This document shows positions 1 through 6,455 of a DNA stretch of 7,584 nucleotides, piece after piece. Position numbers and translations under genes: made by a program. Origin of the DNA: Gemmatimonadota bacterium (lineage in GTDB: Bacteria; Gemmatimonadota; Gemmatimonadetes; Gemmatimonadales; GWC2-71-9); assembly GCA_003220975.1 (NCBI GenBank), contig QHTX01000154.1, positions 1-7,584 of the forward strand, in the 5' to 3' direction. How positions within the stretch are numbered: the first letter of the stretch is position 1; each line of letters starts with the position of its first letter. The notes beneath the pieces were generated by a model, which made no database searches, was not told the origin of the DNA, and worked only from the letters and a program-made list of their open reading frames with translations.

Positions 1-1095
1 AGATCGTGAAGACGCTCAAGGGCCCCCGTGTGGTGCACGTGATCACCGAAAAAGGGAAGGGCTTTCCGCTCCCGGAGCCGGACACGGAGAAGTACCATGC
101 GCGCGCGCCCTACGATCCGGTGACGGGCCAGCTCAAGCCGGTGACGCCCGGGCCGCCGCAGTGGACGCGCGTGTTCGGCGAGGCCCTCACGCAGCTCGCC
201 GCCGAGTACCCGCGACTCGTGGCGATCACGGCCGCGATGCCCTCCGGCACCGGGACCAACCTGTTCCAGAAGAAGTGGCCCGACCGCTTCTTCGACGTGG
301 GGATCGCGGAGGCGCATGCGACTACCTTCGCCGCCGGGCTCGCGACCCAGGGCATCCGGCCCGTGGTGGCGATCTACTCCACGTTCCTGCAGCGCGCGTA
401 CGACAGCGTCATTCACGACGTCGCGATCCAGCGGCTGCCCGTGATCTTCTGTCTCGATCGCGCCGGGATGGTGGGCGAGGACGGCCAGACGCACATGGGG
501 CTGTACGACATCGCCTACCTGCTCGCCGTCGCCGAAGGACGGGGCCGAGCTGATCGGGCTGCTGCGCTGCGCGCTCGAGCACACGGAGGGGCCGTTCGCG
601 CTGCGCTATCCGCGCGACAAGGCGCCGGGGGAGACCCCGCCCGCCGCCGAGGTGGCCCCCTTGCCGTACGGCAGCTGGGACGTGCTGCGTCCCAGCAAGG
701 GGAAGAAGGACTGCGCCATTCTCGCAGTCGGGGTGATGTGCCAGCCGGCGCTCGCGGCCGCGGAGGCGCTCGCGGCCGAGGGACTCGACGTCACCGTCGT
801 GAACTGCCGCTTCCTGAAGCCGATCGACCGCGCCCTGCTCGACGCGCTCGTGCGGGAGCACCGGCTGCTCGTCACCGTCGAGGACGGGACGGTGACGAAC
901 GGATTCGGCGCCTACCTGGCGGGCCTGGTGGAGACGGTCGCCCCCGAGGTGCGCGTGGTGCCCCTCGGTGCACCCGACCGTACCTACGAGCACGCGCCGC
1001 GGGCGCAGCAGCTCGCGGAGGTCGGGCTCACGGGGCCCGGCATCGCGGCGCGGGTCCGGGCCCTCGCCGCCGAGGAGTCGCTCACACCGTCATGA
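1..1095 (+). CDS. dxs: 1-deoxy-D-xylulose-5-phosphate synthase, C-terminal part, frame broken internally
   Basis: Thiamine-diphosphate enzyme that condenses pyruvate with glyceraldehyde 3-phosphate, the first step of the cytosolic MEP isoprenoid pathway. The left window edge removes the N-terminal part; the first whole codon in frame is at position 3, and about 360 of a usual ~630 residues are visible. Seen in the first frame: the KGKGF stretch, the catalytic Glu region IAEAHA (Glu codon 309-311; E. coli has IAEQHA), STFLQRAYD, and DRAGMVGEDGQTH with its Asp at 456-458 and His at 492-494. Near 525-535 the homology moves to a second frame, which continues with PKDGAEL, ALRYPRD, NCRFLKPID and VTVEDG to the TGA at 1093-1095. 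About seven residues normally found before PKD are missing at the switch. The stop overlaps the nadK start. The identification is secure; whether the gene is broken in the organism or only in this sequence cannot be decided here. Confidence 0.93.
520..540 (+). other. dxs: Frameshift junction in dxs (about 20 bases missing)
   Basis: Up to about 530 the protein reads DIAYLLAV in the frame whose codons start at multiples of 3. From about 533 the family sequence resumes one base later with PKDGAELIGLL. E. coli Dxs has roughly IPEMVIMTP between the equivalent blocks, and nothing like it remains here. By family spacing, six whole residues plus two bases of an Ala codon are absent, which is about 20 bases (3n+2) and matches the observed frame change. 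The exact breakpoint is uncertain by a few bases because the flanks repeat gccg. Confidence 0.85.
1072..1077 (+). promoter_or_regulatory. Possible ribosome binding site for nadK
   Basis: A GAGGAG purine run inside the last codons of dxs lies 14 bases before the nadK ATG. The spacing is long for a Shine-Dalgarno site, so termination-reinitiation through the ATGA overlap may matter more. Confidence 0.4.
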
Positions 1096-1964
1096 ACGTC
1101 GGGGTCGTCGGAAACCCGAGCTATCGCGATCTGAAGAGTCTGCTCGCCCACCTGGCGCAGGTCGCGCCACGGCTCGGCTGCGCGCTCTACACCGAGGAGC
1201 GGATCGCGGCGCTGTGGCCCCAACCCGGCCCGCCGCTGCTCGACCGGGCGGCGCGGCTCGACTGCATGATCACGCTGGGCGGCGACGGCACCCTGCTGCG
1301 CGGGGCCCGCACCTTGAACGGCGCCGGCACGCCGATCCTCGGCGTCAACCTCGGGCGCGTCGGTTTCCTCACCACGGCGAACTCACAGACGCTCGACTGG
1401 GCGCTCGACGCGCTGGTGCGCGGCGCCTACGCGACCGAGTCGCGGCTCGCGCTGGCCCCTTCCATCGAGGACAAGCACGGGAAGACCCGCGCCGAGCCGG
1501 TGGTGCTGAACGACGCCGTCGTGCACAAGGGGGGCGTGGCGCGCGTCATTCGCCTGCGCGTCGCGGTGGACGGCGACGAGGTGGGTCAGTACTCGGCCGA
1601 CGGAATCGTCGTGGCAACGCCCACCGGCTCGACCGCCTACTCGCTCTCGGCCGGTGGGCCGATCGTCGTGCCTGGCGTGGATGCGATCGTCGTGACCGCC
1701 ATCTGTCCTCACACGCTCGCCGTCCGGCCGCTCGTCGTGCCCTCCACCGCCCAGGTCGCGGTCGAGCCCATCCCCCCCTGGACCGAAGACGTGCTCGTCT
1801 CGTTCGACGGTCAGATCGGCACCACCATGCAGCACGGCGACCGGCTCGTCGTGCGCCGCGCCGAGTATCCGGTGAAGCTGGTGCGCCTCGGCCCCGAGGG
1901 CTTCTTCGCCCGCATGCGCAAGAAGCTCCAGTGGGGGGACCTCACCGACCGCGAGCGGCAGTAG
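1092..1964 (+). CDS. nadK: NAD kinase (ATP-NAD kinase)
   Basis: Phosphorylates NAD to NADP in the cytosol, setting the NADPH supply for biosynthesis and redox defence. The 290-residue product has the normal family length. Visible motifs are GGDGT at residues 63-67 (phosphate-donor loop with the catalytic Asp), VNLGRVGFL at 85-93, the LND dinucleotide-binding site at 139-141 (family NE/ND motif) and the PTGSTAYSLSAGGP block at 177-190. The C-terminal half keeps ICPHTL, the RPLVVP strand and the SFDGQ stretch. The start is chosen at the ATG that overlaps the dxs TGA, because the protein then opens with the beta-strand MNVGVVGNP expected for the fold. The same frame is open upstream without a stop into dxs, but the residues before this ATG are out-of-frame dxs and resemble no protein. 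The stop TAG shares its last base with the recN GTG, so translation of the three genes is probably coupled. Confidence 0.96.
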   Translation: MNVGVVGNPSYRDLKSLLAHLAQVAPRLGCALYTEERIAALWPQPGPPLLDRAARLDCMITLGGDGTLLRGARTLNGAGTPILGVNLGRVGFLTTANSQTLDWALDALVRGAYATESRLALAPSIEDKHGKTRAEPVVLNDAVVHKGGVARVIRLRVAVDGDEVGQYSADGIVVATPTGSTAYSLSAGGPIVVPGVDAIVVTAICPHTLAVRPLVVPSTAQVAVEPIPPWTEDVLVSFDGQIGTTMQHGDRLVVRRAEYPVKLVRLGPEGFFARMRKKLQWGDLTDRERQ

Positions 1965-3662
1965 TGCTCACGGAGCTGCGCGTTCGCGATCTCGCCGTCA
2001 TCGCCGACGTCACGCTCCCCCTGCAATCCGGTCTCAACGTCCTCACCGGAGAAACCGGGGCCGGCAAGTCGATGCTGGTGGACGCTCTGGCCTTGCTCCT
2101 GGGCGAGCGCGCATCGGCCGACGTGGTGCGCCCGGGCGCGCAGAAGACGACGATCGAGGGCGCCTTTGAGCTTACCGCCACCGCCCTCGACCGCCTGTCA
2201 CCGCCCTTGACCGCCCTTGGGGTGGAGGTGGAGGATGGGCGCGTCATCCTCAAGCGCGAAATCACGGGGGAGGGGAGATCTCGCGTCTGGGTGAACGGCA
2301 GCCCCGCCACCGTCGGCGTTCTGGCCCAGCTCGGCGCCCTGCTGGTGGATCTCCACGGGCAACACGAGACGCAGTCGCTGCTCCGGCCCGAGCCGCAGCG
2401 CGACATCCTCGACGCCTACGCCGAAGCGGGGCTGGAGCGGACGGCCGTGCGCGACGCGCACGCGCGCTGGCGCGACCTGGAGCGGCGCGAAGCCGAGCTC
2501 CGGGCCAGACAGGAGGACGTGCGCCGCAAGGCCGACTACCTCCGCCACGTGGTGGACGAGATCACGCGCGCGGCGCCACAGCTGGGGGAGGCGGAGGCGC
2601 TCGAGACCGAAGCGAAGCGCCTGGCGCACGCCGACGAGCTGGGTCGCCTGGCCCGGGAGCTCGAGCAGGCACTCGACACCGCGGGCCTCGCCCGCGCGGC
2701 CAAGCTGGTGGCGAGCCTGGAGCGGCTCGATGCGACGGTGGCGCAGTGGCAGGAGCGGGGCGTTCGCGCACGTGCAGGAGCTGGCGCAGGCGGCGCGGGA
2801 CTATGCGGCGGGGATCGAGGGCGATCCAGGGCGGCTCGCCGCGGTCGAGCAGCGGCGCGACGTGCTGTTCCGCCTGATGCAGAAGTACGGCCCCGCCCTC
2901 CCCGACGTCCTTGCCACGCGCGACCAGGCCGCGCACGAGCTCGAGCTGCTCGACACCGCGGACCTGGATCTCCGCGCCATCGCCGAGCAGCGCAGTACGG
3001 CCGCCACCGAGTTCGCCCGCGCCTGCGCCGCGCTCACGGCGAGACGAAAGGCGGGTGCTGCGCGGCTCGAGGTAGCGGTCAACGAGCTCCTACCCGCGCT
3101 CGGCATGCCGGGCGGTCGATTCGGAGTGTACCTCTCCCCTCTCCCCTCTCCTGGGGCGGCGGGGGGAGAGGGCGTGGCGTTCCAGGTCCAGCTCAACCTC
3201 GGGCTCGACGCCCGCCCCCTCGCGCGCGTCGCTTCCGGCGGCGAGCTGTCCCGGCTCATGCTCGCGCTCAAGGTGGTGCTCGCCGAGCACGACGCGGTGC
3301 CCACACTGGTGTTCGACGAAGTGGACCAGGGGATCGGCGGCGAGGTGGGTGGGCGGTTGGGTGAGGCGCTCGCGGGCGTTGGCCGCGGGCGGCAGGCGCT
3401 CGTGATCACGCACCTGCCGCAGATCGCCGCCTACGCCGATCACCAGCTCGTCGTGGCGAAGGGGGCGCAGCGCGGCGTGGCGACCAGCGACGTCCAGGTG
3501 GTGAGGGGAGACGCGCGCACGCGCGAGCTGGCGCGCATGCTGGGCGACGCCGACATGGACACCGCGCTGCGCCATGCGGCGGAGCTCCTCAGAACAGCTT
3601 CCGCGAAGTCCGAAAGACGATCCGATACAGCGTCGCGGCCGGCACGACCCCCGCGCCGGTGA
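1964..3662 (+). CDS. recN: DNA repair protein RecN, frame broken internally
   Basis: SMC-like ATPase acting early in recombinational repair of double-strand breaks. The GTG start overlaps the nadK stop and puts the ABC head strand LTELRVRDLAVI at the N terminus, as in the family. In the first frame: Walker A GETGAGKS at residues 29-36, EGRSRVWVNG at 103-112, the RecN hallmark LVDLHGQHE at 127-135, then a charged alpha-helical coiled-coil arm from about residue 150. Near 2752-2762 the reading moves one base on. The second frame carries ELAQAARDYA, QKYGP, the ABC signature SGGELSR (3234-3254), Walker B LVFDE (3306-3320) and the switch His in VITHLPQ. Removing one base makes a 565-residue protein, normal for RecN. 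The C-terminal tail after AELL is unlike the family and is read from sequence shared with the opposite gene. A REP-like insert lies at 3132-3172. Identification is secure; integrity is not. Confidence 0.94.
2750..2763 (+). other. recN: Frameshift junction in recN
   Basis: Before this point RecN reads VAQWQE in the frame opened by the GTG start; after it AFAHVQELAQAA continues one base later. The switch coincides with a GGGG run at 2757-2760. One extra G there would restore QERAF with a single base change. A loss of 3n+2 bases would give the same shift; for example, a slip between two AGC copies removing 8 bases would fit. The sequence alone does not separate these. Confidence 0.85.
3132..3172 (+). 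repeat. REP-like pyrimidine repeat with hairpin, inside recN
   Basis: Nearly three tandem copies of the 7-mer ctctccc (3132-3151) are followed, after a G-rich spacer, by ggggagaggg (3163-3172). That right arm is the exact reverse complement of ccctctcccc at 3137-3146, a 10-base-pair stem; a shifted 8-base-pair stem with a 13-base loop also forms. In the RecN frame it is translated as SPLPSPGAAGGEG, a low-complexity loop between conserved strands of the C-terminal ATPase head, so it keeps the frame. CCCTCTCC/GGAGAGGG palindromes of this look are a known style of extragenic repeat in GC-rich bacteria. Only one copy is present in the window, so repeat status is inferred from appearance. Confidence 0.5.
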
Positions 3663-5136
3663 CCGTCTGCTCGATCGAAAACCCGCCCTCGACCGTCTTG
3701 CCCACGTAGCTCAGCGCGAACCCGAGCCGCAGCCACCGCTGGGACGTGCCCGCGTCGAGCACGCTCGCGGGCGTGGGGATGCCGAGGCGGGTGGCGAGAT
3801 CGATCGAGTCCTGCGAGCTCCGGAACGTGTAGTGGTCTCGCGCCTTCGTCCAATAGCCGGCCGTGAACCCCGCAGCCAGCTGCGGCGCGAGGCGCACGAG
3901 CGGCGCGACGTCCACTCCCAGGTAATCGCCGGGGTCCCAGCGCAGCGCCGTCGTTGCCGCGGACGGCACCAGCAGCGCGTACCAGGGCGCCACGCGGCGC
4001 ACCCGCGTGCCCGGGCGCTGCAGCCCCGCGCGCAGCGCGACGTTGAGCCACACCGGCCCCACGGTCAGTTCCTGGACGAGCCGCCCCTCGAGGTCCGTCT
4101 GGTGATCGCCGATCCACTGGCGCAGCACGTCGTCGGCTGAATCGATGGCGCCCGTCGGCAGCCGCACCAGCGCGACCGCCGCCCCGGCGTAATGCGCGCC
4201 CGCGGCGAAGCGGTACTTCGCGGCCACCTCCACGTCCCCCACGTTTATCCGCCAGTTCGTGCGGAACGGGAGGTCGCGGTACCCGAACCCGACTGGGTCG
4301 CTCACGAGGACGCCGTTGAGCGTGGTGGCGTCCACGGTGTCGCTCGGCAGCAGCAGCGTGTCGGTAAAGACGCCGCCGACGCCCAACGTGGCCAGGTCCT
4401 GCTGGATCGTGACCACCGCACGGAGAATGCCCTTGCCGGCGTCGGAGCTGTCGCGCGGCAGGAACGGTTGAAATGTCGCGCCGAGGCTGTCCACGGAGCG
4501 GTCGAGCGCGTCCCGCACTGCGTGCCAGTAGGCGGAGCTGTCCCTCGCGACGCACGGCTGGCTTGGCATGCACCCGTACATCCCGTTCGCGATGTTCTGG
4601 TCGAGCTGCGCGAGCGCCGCGTCGAACTGGGTGAAGAAGGTCTGATAGCGCGCGGGTGCGTTGATGTCGGTGAGCCGCGGGTTCAAGCCGAGGTTCGAGC
4701 CCTGAGGGGAGAGCTTCATCGCCGTGCGGGTCGCCGCGCGCACGATCGGCACCATCACGCTCACCGACAGCCGGTCGGTGAGCCCCAGCTCGGCCGTGAT
4801 CGGGTAGGTGCGGCGCTCCTCGCGCACGCTCAGTCGCCCCTGGCCCAGGCTCGCTACGAACCCCGCCACGCCGCTCGCCAGGCGTACGTCCTGCTCGAGT
4901 CGCGCCACAGACGGGATGTAGGCGCTGCCGACCGTGTCGCCCGTCAGTCCGCGGCCCAGGCCGAGCCGGCCGGCGTCGGTGAACTCGGAGTTCCACGTCA
5001 TGATTCGCGGGTCGAACGTGAAGCGGATCATGCCGCGATCGGGGACGTCGGTCCGTTCGACCGTTTGAGCCGCGAGCATGGCCCCGCCGGTCAGGGCGGG
5101 GCTCACCAGGGCGAGGGCGAGGCGGAGGGCTCTCAT
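3589..5136 (-). CDS. Predicted outer-membrane beta-barrel protein, resembling the phenol MetA-pathway porin group
   Basis: Function unknown. The 515-residue product opens with a signal peptide: basic MRALR, hydrophobic to about residue 22, and likely cleavage after LAA at 21-23. The body alternates short amphipathic strands with charged turns, and the chain ends in RIVFRTSRKLF, a terminal Phe as used by outer-membrane assembly signals. The order LGLTDRLSVSVMVPIV (about 117-132), NVGDVEVAAKYRF (298-310), ALVRLPTGA (322-330) resembles proteins annotated as phenol-degradation MetA-pathway barrels, an impression from motif rhythm, not a search. Residues 165-275 form a long insertion, probably a surface loop; the only two cysteines (189 and 195, C-x5-C) lie in it and could form a disulfide. 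The start is set by the signal peptide; no clear Shine-Dalgarno site precedes it, and a hairpin ends 6 bases upstream. It lies 67 bases after the esterase gene and overlaps recN tail to tail by 74 bases. Confidence 0.8.
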   Translation of the reverse strand: MRALRLALALVSPALTGGAMLAAQTVERTDVPDRGMIRFTFDPRIMTWNSEFTDAGRLGLGRGLTGDTVGSAYIPSVARLEQDVRLASGVAGFVASLGQGRLSVREERRTYPITAELGLTDRLSVSVMVPIVRAATRTAMKLSPQGSNLGLNPRLTDINAPARYQTFFTQFDAALAQLDQNIANGMYGCMPSQPCVARDSSAYWHAVRDALDRSVDSLGATFQPFLPRDSSDAGKGILRAVVTIQQDLATLGVGGVFTDTLLLPSDTVDATTLNGVLVSDPVGFGYRDLPFRTNWRINVGDVEVAAKYRFAAGAHYAGAAVALVRLPTGAIDSADDVLRQWIGDHQTDLEGRLVQELTVGPVWLNVALRAGLQRPGTRVRRVAPWYALLVPSAATTALRWDPGDYLGVDVAPLVRLAPQLAAGFTAGYWTKARDHYTFRSSQDSIDLATRLGIPTPASVLDAGTSQRWLRLGFALSYVGKTVEGGFSIEQTVTGAGVVPAATLYRIVFRTSRKLF

Positions 5137-5142
5137 AGCGAA

Positions 5143-5170
5143 ACGGCACCCGCCGATGGGCGGATGCCGT
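5143..5170 (-). promoter_or_regulatory. Strong hairpin just upstream of the beta-barrel gene
   Basis: Arms 5143-5154 and 5159-5170 pair as 6 bp, one C/A mismatch and 5 bp, all G/C-rich, around a 4-base loop. On the transcribed minus strand it lies 33 bases after the esterase stop and ends 6 bases before the ATG of the barrel gene, where a ribosome binding site would sit. Only three T residues follow it, so it is a poor intrinsic terminator. It may damp readthrough, protect the upstream mRNA or limit translation of the next gene. The structure is seen; the role is inferred. Confidence 0.5.
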
Positions 5171-5203
5171 CGTGGCTACCCCGCGACACGCGTCCGGTTC
5201 GCG

Positions 5204-6442
5204 TCAGGGAGACGGGATCGCGGAGCTGTATTTCGTGTTGATCGTTTGGACGAGCTTCTTGGCGATCAGCAGGTGCGTCGCGCTGCTCGGGTGGAAGCCG
5301 TCGCACGAGAAGGCCAGGCCGAACGGCGACGACGAGCAGGGGAATCCGAAGTTCGGAAACGGCGCGACTTGCGTCGGGATCCCGCGCAGCGAATCGAGCG
5401 CCGGCGCGGGATCGAAGTACGCCCACCCATTCGTCGAGGCGGCGCTCGAGATGAACGCGTTGTAGGCCGCGACGGTTGTGACGATCTTCACCAGCTCCGC
5501 CGGCTGCACGGTCTGGGGCTCCGTGCAGTGCAGCGTGTCGTCCACGCCGGCCTGCGCCGCCGCGAGGAGCGCGCCCCCGAAGGGGAACGGGACCAGTACG
5601 GAATCCCCCTTCCCTCCCAAGGCACTGGGTGCGCACAGCGGGTCCACGTGAAACAGACTGTCGGCCGACGGGAACGTGTCGCCGGGCTGGCCCGGTACGA
5701 GCCCGTTTCGGATGGCCCAGTAGGTCGCGCCCTGCGAGACGAACGGGATTTCCGTCACGTTCGCGACACCGATGAGGATCGCCTGGGCGTTCGCGGCCTT
5801 GATCGAGTCCACGACCTCCTGGTACTCCGCCTGGAACGTCGCGACCGGCGTGATCAGCGTCGAGTCTCCCGCATTGGTGGAACTCAGGACCGAGCCGAGC
5901 ACGTCGTTGTTGCCGATCCACACGCTCACGAACGTGGGATGCGCGGCCGCCATCGCCTGGATCTGCGTCCGCCCGCCCAGCATCAGCTGCGTCAGCGGGT
6001 TGGAGTTGGTCCCCGGGACAAACGGGCCGTTGTGCAGGATGTCGATTACCTCGGCCGAAGGCACCGCGACGTTGGTGAGGAACGGGGGGATCGGCGTGGC
6101 GCGGTAGTAGCACGTCGTCGCAGTCCCACCCAATAGCCGGGTATTCGTGAAGATATTCGTGAACGGGGGCGGGCACCCGGGGTACACGAGCTGCGGGTAG
6201 TAGTACGGCGCGCCCATCGCATTCGCCACCCGGCGCACGTACGATTGGAGCTGCGTCGTGTCATTGATCCCGCCTGATTGGAACCCGGCGGTGATGCTGT
6301 TGCCCATCGCCACGTAGCGCACGAACATCGCGCCGCCCTTGTAGGCAGGCATCAGGGGGGTGAACAGATCGTCGTTATGGCAGCCGACCGCGACCAGGGC
6401 CAGACCCAGTGCGGCGGCGAGCGACAGACGTCGGATCGTCAT
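5204..6442 (-). CDS. SGNH/GDSL-family lipolytic esterase, predicted lipoprotein
   Basis: Predicted exported serine hydrolase acting on ester bonds of lipids or acylated sugars; the substrate is unknown. The 412-residue product starts with basic MTIRR, a hydrophobic segment to residue 17, then VAVGC with Cys21 as a likely lipidated residue (Ala at -3 is allowed but not ideal). Block I is GNSITAG with nucleophile Ser49, block III is GNND at 177-180 with oxyanion Asn179, and block V is DGFH with Asp381 and His384, so the catalytic set is complete. Block II looks like NVAVPSA (124-130), with Ser where I would expect Gly. The six other cysteines lie as three local pairs (90/111, 270/306, 369/380), fitting disulfides outside the cytoplasm. 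The ATG at 6442 is preferred over an in-frame ATG at 6496 because it directly precedes the signal peptide and has a good ribosome binding site. It follows the FadL-type gene by 13 bases and is probably cotranscribed with it. Confidence 0.88.
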   Translation of the reverse strand: MTIRRLSLAAALGLALVAVGCHNDDLFTPLMPAYKGGAMFVRYVAMGNSITAGFQSGGINDTTQLQSYVRRVANAMGAPYYYPQLVYPGCPPPFTNIFTNTRLLGGTATTCYYRATPIPPFLTNVAVPSAEVIDILHNGPFVPGTNSNPLTQLMLGGRTQIQAMAAAHPTFVSVWIGNNDVLGSVLSSTNAGDSTLITPVATFQAEYQEVVDSIKAANAQAILIGVANVTEIPFVSQGATYWAIRNGLVPGQPGDTFPSADSLFHVDPLCAPSALGGKGDSVLVPFPFGGALLAAAQAGVDDTLHCTEPQTVQPAELVKIVTTVAAYNAFISSAASTNGWAYFDPAPALDSLRGIPTQVAPFPNFGFPCSSSPFGLAFSCDGFHPSSATHLLIAKKLVQTINTKYSSAIPSP

Positions 6443-6450
6443 CGTGGTGG

Positions 6451-6455
6451 CCCTC
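6451..6455 (-). promoter_or_regulatory. Ribosome binding site of the esterase gene
   Basis: GAGGG on the minus strand directly follows the TGA of the upstream channel gene, 8 bases before the ATG at 6442. This is the best-placed Shine-Dalgarno-like site in the window and decides the start over the longer in-frame alternative at 6496. Confidence 0.65.

Noticed and set aside
2264..2278. Purine-rich gggggaggggag stretch as a second REP copy
   Set aside because: It encodes the conserved RecN segment TGEGRSR and has no matching inverted arm nearby.
968..3364. A 798-codon plus-strand frame spanning dxs, nadK and recN
   Set aside because: Only 1964 to about 2755 is real (RecN first part). The flanking parts are Arg/Ala/Pro-rich wrong-frame readings of dxs, nadK and the later half of recN.
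3440..5149. A 569-codon minus-strand frame overlapping the barrel gene
   Set aside because: It is the shifted reading of the 3589-5136 gene and is rich in Arg, Pro and Gly with no signal peptide or motif. The alternative frame has a signal peptide and a barrel C terminus.
4192..6136. Long plus-strand frames at 4192-5241 and 5078-6136
   Set aside because: They are antisense shadows caused by high GC; composition is Arg/Val/Gly/His-heavy and no domain is recognisable, while the minus strand has well-formed genes there.
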